Origin: Thiohalobacter sp.
GTDB lineage: Bacteria; Pseudomonadota; Gammaproteobacteria; DSM-19610
Assembly: GCA_026984835.1 (NCBI GenBank)
Contig: JALSRI010000175.1
Coordinates: 1 to 42,565, forward strand
Reading direction: 5' to 3'
DNA length: 42,565 nt
Shown: positions 6,873 through 19,130 of the stretch, in pieces
Numbering within the stretch: position 1 is the first letter of the stretch
Layout of the letters: each line of letters starts with the position of its first letter
Made by a program: the position numbers and the translations under genes
The notes under the pieces: generated by a model
Told to the model about the DNA's origin: nothing
The model's database searches: none
What the model saw: the letters and a program-made list of their open reading frames with translations, nothing else

Positions 6873-8765
6873 ATGGATTACGGGCAATCTTACGATGTCA
6901 TCGTCGTCGGCGGCGGTCACGCCGGCACCGAGGCCGCGCTGGCCGCGGCGCGCGCCGGTGCCCGCACCCTGCTGCTGACCCACAACCTCGACACCCTGGG
7001 CCAGATGAGCTGCAACCCGGCCATCGGCGGCATCGGCAAGGGCCACCTGGTGAAGGAGATCGACGCTCTGGGCGGGGTCATGGCGCGGGCGGCCGATGCC
7101 GCCGGCATCCAGTTCCGGCGCCTCAACGTCAGCAAGGGGCCGGCCGTGCGCGCCACCCGCTGCCAGGCCGACCGCCAGCTCTACCGCCGCGCCATCCGCG
7201 CCGCGCTGGAGAACCAGCCCGGCCTGACCCTGTTCCAGCAGGCGGTGGACGACCTCGTGGTCGAGGGCGGCCGGGTGGCCGGCGTGGTCACGGCCATGGG
7301 GCTGCGTTTTGGCGCCCGCGCCGTGGTGCTGACCGTCGGCACCTTCCTGGGCGGCCGCATCCACGTCGGCCTGACCAGCCAGCCGGGCGGCCGCGCCGGC
7401 GATCCGCCCGCCAACGCCCTGTCTGAGCGCCTGCGCGCCCTGCCCCTGCGGGTCGAGCGCCTCAAGACCGGCACGCCGCCGCGCATCGACGGCCGCAGCA
7501 TCGACTATGCGCGCCTGGCCGAGCAGCCCGGCGACGCGCCGCCGCCGAGCTTCTCCTTCCTGGCCACGGGCGACGAGCACCCGCGCCAGCTGAGCTGCCA
7601 CATCGCCCATACGACGGAACGCACCCACGACATCATCCGCGCCGGCCTGGACCGCTCGCCGCTGTATGCCGGCGTCATCGAGGGCACCGGGCCGCGCTAC
7701 TGCCCCTCCATCGAGGACAAGGTGGTGCGCTTCGCCGACAAGAGCTCACACCAGATCTTCGTCGAGCCCGAGGGGCTGGACACCCACGAGGTCTACCCCA
7801 ACGGCATCTCCACCAGCCTGCCCTTCGACGTGCAGCTCGAACTGGTGCGCTCCCTGCCCGGCTTCGAACAGGCCCACATCACGCGCCCCGGCTACGCCAT
7901 CGAGTACGACTTCTTCGACCCGCGCGACCTGCGCGCCTCGCTGGAGACGAAATTCATCGACGGCCTGTTCTTCGCCGGCCAGATCAACGGCACCACCGGC
8001 TACGAGGAAGCCGCCGCCCAGGGCCTGCTGGCCGGCGTCAACGCCGCTTTGCAGGTGCAGGGCCGCGAGCCGTGGCGGCCGGGCCGCGACCAGGCCTACC
8101 TGGGCGTGCTGGTCGACGACCTGGTGACCCGCGGCACCAGCGAGCCCTACCGCATGTTCACCAGCCGCGCCGAGTACCGGCTGCTGCTGCGCGAGGACAA
8201 CGCCGACCTGCGGCTGACCCCGCTCGGGCGCGACCTGGGACTGGTCGATGACGCACGTTGGGCGGTTTTTTGCAGAAAACGTGATGCGATTGAACGCGAA
8301 CAGCAGCGATTGCGCGATATCTGGATTCGGCCGGGCAGCGCTGCCGCCGTGCACCTGGAACAGCGCCACGACCAGCAGCTGGCCCAGGAGCAGCGCGCTC
8401 TGGACCTGCTCAGGCGGCCCGGCATCGGCTACGCCGAGCTGCTGGCGCTGGCCGGTACCGGCCCGGCCTGCGAGGATCCGAAAGTGGCCGAGCAGGTCGA
8501 GATCCAGGCCCGCTACCACGGCTACATCGAGCGCCAGCGCGACGAGATCGAGCGCCAGCGTCGCCATCAGGACAAGCCACTGCCGGCCGACCTCGACTAC
8601 GGCGCGATACGCGGCCTGTCCGCCGAAGTGCGCGAGAAGCTGGCCGCCACCCGCCCCGAGACCGTCGGCCAGGCGGCCCGCATTCCCGGCGTCACACCGG
8701 CGGCGGTGTCGCTGTTGCTGGTGCACCTGAAAAAGAGCGGCCAGGCGGCCCGCAAGCGCGCGTGA
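6873..8765 (+). CDS. mnmG: MnmG (GidA) tRNA uridine-5-carboxymethylaminomethyl modification enzyme
   Basis: The FAD-dependent partner of MnmE installs the carboxymethylaminomethyl group on U34 of tRNAs. The product has 630 residues, the usual length. The dinucleotide-binding GGGHAG motif is at residues 13-18, followed by [17 protein letters not shown], the [12 protein letters not shown] motif and the [14 protein letters not shown] block, all typical of the family. ATG 6873 was chosen over an in-frame TTG at 6849 because the protein then starts, as in relatives, just before the FAD strand. The gene diverges from the ECF sigma gene and its end overlaps rsmG by 4 bp. Confidence 0.97.
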   Translation: MDYGQSYDVIVVGGGHAGTEAALAAARAGARTLLLTHNLDTLGQMSCNPAIGGIGKGHLVKEIDALGGVMARAADAAGIQFRRLNVSKGPAVRATRCQADRQLYRRAIRAALENQPGLTLFQQAVDDLVVEGGRVAGVVTAMGLRFGARAVVLTVGTFLGGRIHVGLTSQPGGRAGDPPANALSERLRALPLRVERLKTGTPPRIDGRSIDYARLAEQPGDAPPPSFSFLATGDEHPRQLSCHIAHTTERTHDIIRAGLDRSPLYAGVIEGTGPRYCPSIEDKVVRFADKSSHQIFVEPEGLDTHEVYPNGISTSLPFDVQLELVRSLPGFEQAHITRPGYAIEYDFFDPRDLRASLETKFIDGLFFAGQINGTTGYEEAAAQGLLAGVNAALQVQGREPWRPGRDQAYLGVLVDDLVTRGTSEPYRMFTSRAEYRLLLREDNADLRLTPLGRDLGLVDDARWAVFCRKRDAIEREQQRLRDIWIRPGSAAAVHLEQRHDQQLAQEQRALDLLRRPGIGYAELLALAGTGPACEDPKVAEQVEIQARYHGYIERQRDEIERQRRHQDKPLPADLDYGAIRGLSAEVREKLAATRPETVGQAARIPGVTPAAVSLLLVHLKKSGQAARKRA

Positions 8766-9439
8766 CCGCCGTCCCGCGCCCGCCCGCCGGGCAGGCCGGC
8801 GCCCTGCCGCCCGACACCGCCGCCCGCATCGCCGCCGGCGCCGCCGGGATGCGGGTGGCGCTGCCAGAGGCGGCCACGGACACCCTGGCGGCCTACCTCG
8901 CCCTGCTCGCCAGGTGGAACCGCGCCTACAACCTCACCGCCGTGCGCGACCCGCGCGACATGGTGGTGCGCCACGTGCTCGACAGCCTGGCGCTGCTGCC
9001 CTTCCTGCGCGGCGCCAGCCTGCTGGACGTCGGCACCGGCGCCGGCCTGCCGGGCCTGGTGCTGGCGGCGGCGCGGCCCGGCCTCGCCGTCACCCTGCTG
9101 GACTCCAGCGCCAAGAAGCTGCGCTTCGTGCGCCAGGCCGTGGCCGAGCTGGGCCTGGCCAATGCCGGTGTGGTGCAGGCGCGCATGCAGGAGTACCGGC
9201 CGGGCCGGCCATTTGATATGGTGGTCAGCCGCGCGGTGGCGTCGCTGAAGGACCTGTACCTGCAAAGCCGCCACCTGCTGGCCCCCGGCGGCCGCATGCT
9301 GTTCATGAAGGGCGCGCTGCCGGAGACGGAAATCGGCGAACTGCCGCCGGACTGGGGCCGGCCGCATGTCGAAACCCTGCACATACCCGGGCTGAAGGCA
9401 CAGCGCCACCTGCTCTGGCTGGAGAAACCACACCCGTGA
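8762..9439 (+). CDS. rsmG: RsmG (GidB) 16S rRNA m7G527 methyltransferase
   Basis: The 225-residue Rossmann-fold SAM methyltransferase modifies G527 of 16S rRNA (E. coli numbering). Visible hallmarks are [21 protein letters not shown], the SAM-binding [13 protein letters not shown], the [13 protein letters not shown] block and SRAVASL. The GTG start overlaps the mnmG stop codon (GTGA), which implies translational coupling. The gene ends on the start of parA in the same way, so mnmG-rsmG-parA is a compact operon. Confidence 0.95.
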   Translation: MTAVPRPPAGQAGALPPDTAARIAAGAAGMRVALPEAATDTLAAYLALLARWNRAYNLTAVRDPRDMVVRHVLDSLALLPFLRGASLLDVGTGAGLPGLVLAAARPGLAVTLLDSSAKKLRFVRQAVAELGLANAGVVQARMQEYRPGRPFDMVVSRAVASLKDLYLQSRHLLAPGGRMLFMKGALPETEIGELPPDWGRPHVETLHIPGLKAQRHLLWLEKPHP

Positions 9440-10218
9440 GCCGCATCATCGCCATCACCAACCAGAAGGGCGGCGTCGGCAAGACCACCACCAGCGTCAA
9501 CCTGGCGGCGTCGCTGGCCGCCACCCGGCGCCGCGTGCTGCTGGTCGACCTCGACCCGCAGGGCAACGCCACCATGGGCAGCGGCGTCGACAAGAACGCC
9601 GTCGAGAACTCGGGCTACCAGGCCCTGATGGGCCAGGTGCCGGTGCGCGAGGCGGTGCGGCTGGCCGAAGAGGCCGGCTACCACCTGTTGCCCGGCAACA
9701 GCGACCTGACCGCCGCCGAAGTCGAACTCATGCAGATGGAAGGCCGCGAGCGCCGCCTGGCCGGGCTGCTGGGCGAGCTGGCCGGCGACTTCGACTACAT
9801 GCTCATCGACTGCCCGCCGTCGCTCAACCTGCTGACCCTGAACGCCCTGACCGCCGCCGATTGCGTGTTCATCCCCATCCAGTGCGAGTACTACGCCCTG
9901 GAGGGCCTGTCGGCGCTGCTGGAGACCGTCGAACAGGTGCGTGCCGCCATCAACCCGCGACTGCAGGTGGAAGGCCTGCTGCGCACCATGTACGACGCCC
10001 GCAACAACCTCGCCACCCAGGTCTCGGACCAGCTCATCGAGCACTTCGGCGACAAGGTCTACCGCACCATCATTCCCCGCAACGTGCGCCTGGCCGAAGC
10101 GCCCAGCTACGGCCTGCCCATCATCAAGTACGACAAGACCTCGCGCGGCGCCATCGCCTACCTGGCGCTGGCCGGCGAACTGCTGCGCCGCGAGCAGGAG
10201 GCGGCCGAACCGGCCTGA
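9436..10218 (+). CDS. parA: ParA/Soj chromosome-partitioning ATPase
   Basis: The 260-residue ParA-type ATPase positions the origin region together with ParB. It has the deviant Walker A motif KGGVGKTT (residues 11-18), LLVDLDPQGNAT, and the IDCPPSLNLLTLNAL block of the chromosomal Soj subfamily. It starts with GTG overlapping the rsmG stop. A 28-bp inverted repeat begins one base after its stop codon. Confidence 0.96.
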   Translation: MSRIIAITNQKGGVGKTTTSVNLAASLAATRRRVLLVDLDPQGNATMGSGVDKNAVENSGYQALMGQVPVREAVRLAEEAGYHLLPGNSDLTAAEVELMQMEGRERRLAGLLGELAGDFDYMLIDCPPSLNLLTLNALTAADCVFIPIQCEYYALEGLSALLETVEQVRAAINPRLQVEGLLRTMYDARNNLATQVSDQLIEHFGDKVYRTIIPRNVRLAEAPSYGLPIIKYDKTSRGAIAYLALAGELLRREQEAAEPA

Positions 10219-10311
10219 CCCTGTAGGAGCGGGCTTGCCCGCGATCGCGGCGCAGCCGGAAACGACCGTTCGGCGGCCAGCGGGATCGCGGGCAAGCCCG
10301 CTCCTACAGGG
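10219..10311. repeat. REP/REPIN-type inverted repeat between parA and parB
   Basis: Two perfectly complementary 28-bp arms lie at 10219-10246 and 10284-10311 around a 37-base loop. Each arm contains the internal palindrome GCGGGC-TT-GCCCGC and begins with CTGTAGGAGC. This closely resembles the REP doublets (REPINs) of Pseudomonas and relatives, which are mobilised by RAYT transposases. It may also act as a 3' end or mRNA-stability element for parA. Confidence 0.85.
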
Positions 10312-10391
10312 GGAGGGACGGAACGCCGAACTGGTCCCCGGCGCCGTTTTCCTTTAATGTTCGCATCCATCCCCCCGAGCCCGACGAGCAC

Positions 10392-11291
10392 ATGGCAGCA
10401 AAGAAACGAGGACTGGGCCGCGGCCTGGACGCCCTGCTGGGATCCACCCGGCCCGAGGCGGCGCCGGCGGCCGCGCCGGGTGCCACCGCCCCCGGCGACA
10501 GCGACGGCGACCTGCGCACCCTGGGCGTGGACCAGCTGCAGCGCGGCAAGTACCAGCCGCGCCGCGACATGCACCAGGAAAGCCTCGAGGAACTGGCCGA
10601 TTCCATCCGCGCCCAGGGCCTGGTGCAGCCCATCGTGGTGCGCCCGGTCGACGGCGGCCGCTACGAGATCATCGCCGGCGAACGGCGCTGGCGGGCCGCC
10701 CAGCTGGCGGGCCTGCAGGACGTGCCGGTGGTGGTGCGCGACATCGACGACCGCGCCGCCATCGCCATGGCGCTCATCGAGAACATCCAGCGCGAGGACC
10801 TCAACCCGCTGGAGGAGGCGCACGCCCTCAAGCGCCTGATCGACGAATTCGACATGACCCACCAGCAGGCCGCCGAGGCCGTGGGCCGCTCGCGGGCCGC
10901 CGTCAGCAACCTGCTGCGGTTGCTGGAGCTGGGCGAGGTGGCCACCGGCATGGTGCAGGACGGCCAACTGGAAATGGGCCACGCCCGCGCCCTGCTGGCG
11001 CTGTCGGGCCGGCGCCAGGCCGAGGCGGCGCGCCAGGTGCAGGCCCGGGGCCTGTCGGTGCGGGCCACCGAGCGGCTGGTGCAGAAGCTGCTGGCCGAAT
11101 CCGGGGCGGGCACCGCGTCCCGTCCGGCCCCACGGCGCCGCAACCCGGACCTGGTGCGGCTGGAACAGGGCCTGGCCGACCGCCTGGGCGCGCCGGTGCA
11201 GATACAGTACAACGACAAGGGCAAGGGCCGGCTGGTGATCAGCTACAACAGCCTCGATGAACTGGACGGGATCCTCGAACATATCCGCTAG
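10392..11291 (+). CDS. parB: ParB/Spo0J chromosome-partitioning protein
   Basis: The 299-residue CTPase and DNA clamp binds parS and is moved by ParA. The N terminus has the GLGRGLDALLGS stretch seen in chromosomal ParB proteins. The ParB/Srx nucleotide-binding core includes YQPRRDM and the GERRWRAAQLAGL box. A helix-turn-helix follows (MTHQQAAEAVGRSRAAVSNLLRLLEL), then a C-terminal dimerisation region with a basic Pro/Arg linker. It is separated from parA by the inverted repeat. No perfect parS palindrome was recognised in the window. Confidence 0.96.
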   Translation: MAAKKRGLGRGLDALLGSTRPEAAPAAAPGATAPGDSDGDLRTLGVDQLQRGKYQPRRDMHQESLEELADSIRAQGLVQPIVVRPVDGGRYEIIAGERRWRAAQLAGLQDVPVVVRDIDDRAAIAMALIENIQREDLNPLEEAHALKRLIDEFDMTHQQAAEAVGRSRAAVSNLLRLLELGEVATGMVQDGQLEMGHARALLALSGRRQAEAARQVQARGLSVRATERLVQKLLAESGAGTASRPAPRRRNPDLVRLEQGLADRLGAPVQIQYNDKGKGRLVISYNSLDELDGILEHIR

Positions 11292-11308
11292 GGACGATAT
11301 ATAAATTG

Positions 11309-11338
11309 TTGACCCCACCCATCGACGCTCCTTATAAT
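11309..11338 (+). promoter_or_regulatory. Sigma-70 promoter of the atp operon
   Basis: TTGACC (11309-11314), an 18-bp spacer and a perfect TATAAT (11333-11338) lie just after parB and 28 bp before the atpI start. The preceding bases are AT-rich, unlike their surroundings. Confidence 0.75.
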
Positions 11339-11366
11339 CTGCCGCCGCCCGCCGCCGGCGAGCCCG

Positions 11367-12579
<1,213 letters not shown>

Positions 12580-12600
12580 TCTCCAGGGGGGGAAGACCTT

Positions 12601-12705
12601 TTTCATTCAGCGCAAGGATACAGGGGGCGCAGAGGCAAACAGTGTTTGTTTTTTCGAAAAAACCAACTTTGCACACCCTGCGTCCTTGTGGTGAAAATCT
12701 TTTTC
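12601..12705. repeat. Palindromic interspersed element inside the atp operon
   Basis: The atpB-atpE gap holds an imperfect inverted repeat. Its left arm includes CAAGGATACAGG and its right arm, complemented, CAAGGACGCAGG, with TTTTCA blocks outside both. In the centre is the perfect palindrome GTTTTTTCGAAAAAAC. The arms resemble the A/C-GGA-CGC repeat units seen elsewhere in the window. It could affect mRNA processing and the high c-subunit dosage, but this is inference. Confidence 0.65.
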
Positions 12706-12731
12706 AACCGATTTACAGAACTCGTTACTAG

Positions 12732-12977
<246 letters not shown>

Positions 12978-13023
12978 AACACCAGTTGGCCGTTTTATCC
13001 ACTGACCTGCACGAGGTGCAACC

Positions 13024-13494
13024 ATGAATTTCAACGCGACACTGATCGGACAGATGATCTCCTTTGCGGTGTTCATCTGGTTCTGCATGCGGTTCGTGTG
13101 GCCACCGATCACCCAGGCGCTGACGACGCGCAAGGAAAAGATCGCCGAGGGCCTGGCCGCCGCCGACCGCGGCCGCCAGGAACAGGAACTGGCGCAGAAG
13201 GCGGCGCTGGAGAAGCTGCACGAAGCCAAGCAGCAGGCCGCCGAGATCATCCAGCGCGCCGAGAAGCGTGCCGCCGAGATCGTCGACGCGGCCAAGGACG
13301 ACGCGCGCGAGGAAGGCGAGCGCCTGATGGCCGCCGCCCGGGCCGAGATCGAGCAGGAAGTGAACCGGGCCCGCGAGGCACTGCGCGGCCAGGTGGTCGA
13401 GATCGCCACGGCGGGTGCCGCGCGCATCCTCAAGCGCGAGCTGGATGCCACCGCCAACGACGAGCTCATCAAAGACCTCGTCGCCCAGATCTAG
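13024..13494 (+). CDS. atpF: ATP synthase Fo subunit b
   Basis: The 156-residue stator stalk protein has one N-terminal membrane helix (about residues 5-28, [16 protein letters not shown]) and a long charged right-handed coiled coil full of Ala/Glu/Arg ([20 protein letters not shown] onward). It dimerises and binds delta at its C terminus. It ends 9 bp before atpH. Confidence 0.96.
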   Translation: MNFNATLIGQMISFAVFIWFCMRFVWPPITQALTTRKEKIAEGLAAADRGRQEQELAQKAALEKLHEAKQQAAEIIQRAEKRAAEIVDAAKDDAREEGERLMAAARAEIEQEVNRAREALRGQVVEIATAGAARILKRELDATANDELIKDLVAQI

Positions 13495-13503
13495 GTAGCG
13501 GCC

Positions 13504-14073
13504 ATGGCAGACAGCAAACGCCCTGCGGCCGACGATCTCGGTGGTGACGCCTCCCTGGCGCGGCCCTACGCGCGCGCCGTGTTCGAGCTGGCGAAGGCCG
13601 AGGGCGGGTTCCAGCATTGGGAAGACGCGCTGGACCTGATGGCCGCCGTCGCCGCCAACGAGCGCATGCAGGCGCTGCTGGATGACCCGCGCCTGACGCG
13701 TGCCGATGCCGCCGATCTCATGATCCGCGCCTGCGGCGACGACATCGGCCAGCGCGAGGCGAACCTGCTGCGCATGCTGGCCGAGAACGGCCGGCTCGAC
13801 CAGCTGCCCATGATCGCCGCCCTGTACCGGCAACTGCGCGACGAGGCGGAAGGCACGGTGGAGGCCGAGGTCATCTCCGCCATGCCGCTCGACGACGCGC
13901 AGAAGGCCGCCATCGTCGACGCGCTCAAGAAGCGCCTCGGCCGCGACGTGCAACTGAATTGTTCCGTGAACGAAGACCTGGTGGGTGGTGCAGTCATCCG
14001 TGCGGGCGACCTGGTGATTGACGGGTCGGCCGTGGAACGGCTGCGGCAGCTTTCCAGCGCCCTGGTTCACTAA
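13504..14073 (+). CDS. atpH: ATP synthase F1 subunit delta
   Basis: The 189-residue stator subunit links b to the top of the alpha/beta hexamer. The family core begins at LARPYARAVFELA (residue 18). NLLRMLAENGRLDQLPMI and the C-terminal GGAVIRAGDLVIDGSVVxRL-like block (here with A before V) are typical. It carries about 15 extra N-terminal residues compared with E. coli, and no later start codon would remove them cleanly. Confidence 0.96.
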   Translation: MADSKRPAADDLGGDASLARPYARAVFELAKAEGGFQHWEDALDLMAAVAANERMQALLDDPRLTRADAADLMIRACGDDIGQREANLLRMLAENGRLDQLPMIAALYRQLRDEAEGTVEAEVISAMPLDDAQKAAIVDALKKRLGRDVQLNCSVNEDLVGGAVIRAGDLVIDGSAVERLRQLSSALVH

Positions 14074-14088
14074 TAGAGGACGCAAGCA

Positions 14089-15630
14089 ATGCAACTGAAC
14101 CCATCCGAAATCAGTGAACTGATCAAGAAGCGCATCGAGGGATTCGAGGCGGTCTCCGAGGCGCGCAGCGAGGGCACCATCGTCAGCCTGACCGACGGCA
14201 TCACCCGCATCCACGGCCTGGCCGACGTCATGCAGGGCGAGATGATCGACTTCGGCAACGGACTCTACGGTATGGCGCTGAACCTGGAGCGCGACTCGGT
14301 CGGCGCCGTCATCCTCGGCGACTACAAGTCGGTATCGGAGGGCGACAAGGTGCGCTGCACCGGTCGTATCCTGCAGGTGCCGGTGGGCGAGAACCTGCTG
14401 GGCCGGGTGGTCGACTCGCTGGGCAGTCCCATCGACGGCAAAGGACCGATCGAGAGCAGCGAGAGCTCGCCGATCGAGAAGATCGCCCCCGGCGTCATCG
14501 CCCGCAAGTCGGTCGATCAGCCGGTGCAGACCGGCCTCAAGGCCATCGACTCCATGGTGCCCATCGGTCGCGGCCAGCGCGAATTGATCATCGGCGACCG
14601 CCAGACCGGCAAGACCGCCGTGGCCATCGACGCCATCATCAACCAGAAGGGCACCGGGGTGAAGTGCATCTACGTCGCCGTTGGCCAGAAGAACTCCTCG
14701 GTGGCCGCCGTGGTGCGCAAGCTGGAAGAGCACGGCGCCATGGACCACACCATCGTGGTGTCGGCAGGCGCCGCCGATTCGGCCGCCATGCAGTACATCG
14801 CGCCCTACGCCGGCTGCACCATGGGCGAGTACTTCCGCGACCGCGGCGAGGACGCGCTCATCATCTACGACGATCTCACCAAGCAGGCCTGGGCCTACCG
14901 CCAGGTGTCGCTGCTGCTGCGCCGCCCGCCGGGCCGCGAAGCCTACCCCGGCGATGTCTTCTACCTGCACTCGCGCCTGCTGGAACGCGCCGCGCGCGTC
15001 AACGAGGCCTACGTCGAGAAGGCCACCAACGGTGAAGTGAAGGGCCGGACCGGGTCGCTGACCGCGCTGCCCATCATCGAGACCCAGGCGGGCGACGTGT
15101 CGGCCTTCGTGCCCACCAACGTCATCTCCATCACCGACGGCCAGATCTTCCTGGAGTCCGACCTGTTCAACGCCGGCATCCGGCCCGCCATCAACGCCGG
15201 CCTGTCGGTGTCGCGCGTCGGTGGCGCCGCCCAGACGCCCATCATCAAGAAGCTGGGCGGCGGCGTGCGCCTGGCGCTGGCACAGTACCGCGAGCTGGCG
15301 GCCTTCGCCCAGTTCGCCTCCGACCTGGACGAAGCCACCCGCAAGCAGCTCGAACGCGGCCAGCGCGTCACCGAACTGATGAAGCAGGCGCAGTACGCGC
15401 CGCTGTCGGTGGCCGAGATGGCGCTGTCGCTGTTCGCCGCCAACGAAGGCTACCTGGACGACGTCGACGTCAAGAAGATCGTCGACTTCGAGGCCGGCCT
15501 GCTGGCCCACTTCCGCGCCAACTACGCCAGCGACATGGACGCCATCAACGCAGATCCCAGGTACGACGACGAGGTGGCGGCCACCCTGCGCAAGATCGTG
15601 GAAGACTTCGTCGCCAACGGCGCCTATTGA
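14089..15630 (+). CDS. atpA: ATP synthase F1 subunit alpha
   Basis: The 513-residue non-catalytic nucleotide-binding subunit matches the E. coli length. Hallmarks are the Walker A motif GDRQTGKT (about residues 169-176), the [31 protein letters not shown] region split over the catalytic interface, and [10 protein letters not shown]. The arginine finger lies in this SVSRVGG motif. It is separated from atpG by 100 bp holding a short interspersed repeat. Confidence 0.98.
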   Translation: MQLNPSEISELIKKRIEGFEAVSEARSEGTIVSLTDGITRIHGLADVMQGEMIDFGNGLYGMALNLERDSVGAVILGDYKSVSEGDKVRCTGRILQVPVGENLLGRVVDSLGSPIDGKGPIESSESSPIEKIAPGVIARKSVDQPVQTGLKAIDSMVPIGRGQRELIIGDRQTGKTAVAIDAIINQKGTGVKCIYVAVGQKNSSVAAVVRKLEEHGAMDHTIVVSAGAADSAAMQYIAPYAGCTMGEYFRDRGEDALIIYDDLTKQAWAYRQVSLLLRRPPGREAYPGDVFYLHSRLLERAARVNEAYVEKATNGEVKGRTGSLTALPIIETQAGDVSAFVPTNVISITDGQIFLESDLFNAGIRPAINAGLSVSRVGGAAQTPIIKKLGGGVRLALAQYRELAAFAQFASDLDEATRKQLERGQRVTELMKQAQYAPLSVAEMALSLFAANEGYLDDVDVKKIVDFEAGLLAHFRANYASDMDAINADPRYDDEVAATLRKIVEDFVANGAY

Positions 15631-15675
15631 TGGGTGACATCCGATTTCACATTCCTTTGATGAAGGACGGCACAC

Positions 15676-15719
15676 GTAGGGTGGCGGTGAGCGCAGCGAA
15701 CCCCACCATGACCCGACCC
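15676..15719. repeat. Short interspersed GTAGGGTGG...CCCCACC repeat
   Basis: A unit running GTAGGGTGGCGG...GCAGCGAACCCCACC and then ATGACCCGACC lies between atpA and atpG. A close copy over about 43 bases lies at the nirJ 3' end (35247-35289), also followed by ATGACCCGACC. A diverged copy begins at the glmU stop codon (20495). The ends are complementary (GGGTGG / CCCACC), so it can fold. Confidence 0.7.
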
Positions 15720-15730
15720 AGGTAACCGAC

Positions 15731-18002
<2,272 letters not shown>

Positions 18003-18022
18003 CGCGGCGCGGGGTCTAGACT

Positions 18023-18448
18023 ATGGCCATGACCATCCACGTCGACATCGTCAGCGCCGAGGCCGAGATCTTCTCGGGTCCCGCCAATATGGTGTTCGCG
18101 CCAGCCGAAATGGGCGAGGTCGGCATCGCACCACGCCACTCCCCTCTGCTGACCCGACTCAAGCCGGGCGAGGTCCGGGTGCAGATGGAAGGCGCGGAAG
18201 AGCAGTTCTTCTACGTCTCCGGCGGCATGCTGGAAGTGCAGCCGCACGTCGTCACCGTGCTGGCCGACACAGCCGTGCGCGCCAAGGACCTCGACGAAGC
18301 CGCTGCCCTGCGCGCCAAGGAACGCGCCGAGAAGGAACTGGCCGACAAGAAGAGCGACTTCGAATACGCCCGCGCCCAGGCCGAACTGGCCGAAGCGGTG
18401 GCGCAGCTTCGCACCATTCAGAAGATCCGCGAGAAGTCGAAGCGGTAA
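18023..18448 (+). CDS. atpC: ATP synthase F1 subunit epsilon
   Basis: The 141-residue subunit has the N-terminal beta-sandwich ([35 protein letters not shown]) and the two-helix C-terminal hairpin that inhibits ATP hydrolysis ([19 protein letters not shown] onward). It closes the atp operon. The start is ATG 18023 or the ATG two codons later. Confidence 0.96.
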   Translation: MAMTIHVDIVSAEAEIFSGPANMVFAPAEMGEVGIAPRHSPLLTRLKPGEVRVQMEGAEEQFFYVSGGMLEVQPHVVTVLADTAVRAKDLDEAAALRAKERAEKELADKKSDFEYARAQAELAEAVAQLRTIQKIREKSKR

Positions 18449-18463
18449 GATGAGTTTGGAAGG

Positions 18464-18545
18464 AACCACAAAGGCGCACAAAGGTGCACAAAGGGAAAAC
18501 AAGGAAAGATTTTCCTTGTTCGCCTTCGTGCGCCTTCGTGGTTAA
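18464..18545. repeat. Long near-perfect hairpin repeat before the FKBP gene
   Basis: The left arm begins at 18464 with AACCACAAAGGCGCAC, and the right arm ends near 18543 with GTGCGCCTTCGTGGTT. The arms pair over some 30 bases with few mismatches, around a loop that is itself partly palindromic. It belongs to the same kind of repeat as the GCGAAGGACGCGAAGG elements at 20664-20927, 35344-35419 and 42016-42254. The next start codon (18550) follows almost at once. Confidence 0.8.
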
Positions 18546-18549
18546 CCCC

Positions 18550-19032
18550 ATGACCACACCCACCGTCAGCAAACACAAGGTCGTCTCCATCAGCTATTCC
18601 ATTCTCGACGAGAGCGGAACGGTGCTGGAGCAGTCGGACATCCCGGTGTCCTACGTGCACGGCGGCCCCAACCAGATGTTTCCGGAAGTCGAGCAGGCGC
18701 TGGAAGGCAAGGCCGTTGGCGAGCGGGTGGAAGTGACGCTGCCGCCCGAGAAGGCCTTCGGGGCCAGCGACCCCAACCTCACCTTCACCGACGACATCGA
18801 CAACGTGCCGCCGCAGTTCCGCCACGTGGGCGCCGAGGTGGAGATGCAGAACGAAGCCGGCGACGTGCGTACCTTCATCGTCTCGAAGATCGAGGATGGC
18901 AGGCTGACCGTCGACGGCAACCACCCCTTCGCCGGCAAGACCATCACCTTCTCCGTCACCGTCAACGACATCCGCGACGCCACTGCGGAAGAAAAGATCC
19001 AGGGCGTCTCCCAGTCCCCCGTCATGCACTGA
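18550..19032 (+). CDS. FKBP-type peptidyl-prolyl isomerase, SlyD-like
   Basis: The 160-residue protein has the SlyD layout: an FKBP half (VVSISYSILDESGTVLEQSD, YVHGGPNQMFPEVEQAL-EGK) and an insert-in-flap chaperone domain (PPEKAFGASDPNLTFTDDI onward). The FKBP strand VNDIRDATAEE returns at the end. It lacks the His/Cys-rich nickel tail of E. coli SlyD. It likely catalyses prolyl isomerisation and assists folding in the cytoplasm. The ATG at 18550 has no Shine-Dalgarno; the hairpin repeat occupies that place. An upstream in-frame ATG at 18484 lies inside the repeat and is unlikely. Confidence 0.85.
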   Translation: MTTPTVSKHKVVSISYSILDESGTVLEQSDIPVSYVHGGPNQMFPEVEQALEGKAVGERVEVTLPPEKAFGASDPNLTFTDDIDNVPPQFRHVGAEVEMQNEAGDVRTFIVSKIEDGRLTVDGNHPFAGKTITFSVTVNDIRDATAEEKIQGVSQSPVMH

Positions 19033-19130
19033 CGAACGGCGGCCGAAAGCGCCATTCCATCCCGCCCCGGCCTGAAAATACTGGTATCATCCCCCCAAAC
19101 GGACCGCACCACCGATACCGGAATTCAGCC

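Noticed and set aside
6735-7628. Upstream extension of the ECF sigma frame over mnmG
   Set aside because: It overlaps a well-supported gene on the other strand and adds an Arg/Ala/Gly/Gln-rich stretch unlike any sigma factor; the sigma domain starts right after ATG 6734.
9436-11291. A parS site near parAB
   Set aside because: I looked for TGTTTCACGTGAAACA-like palindromes and found none with a convincing match in the window; isolated CACGTG cores lie inside genes.
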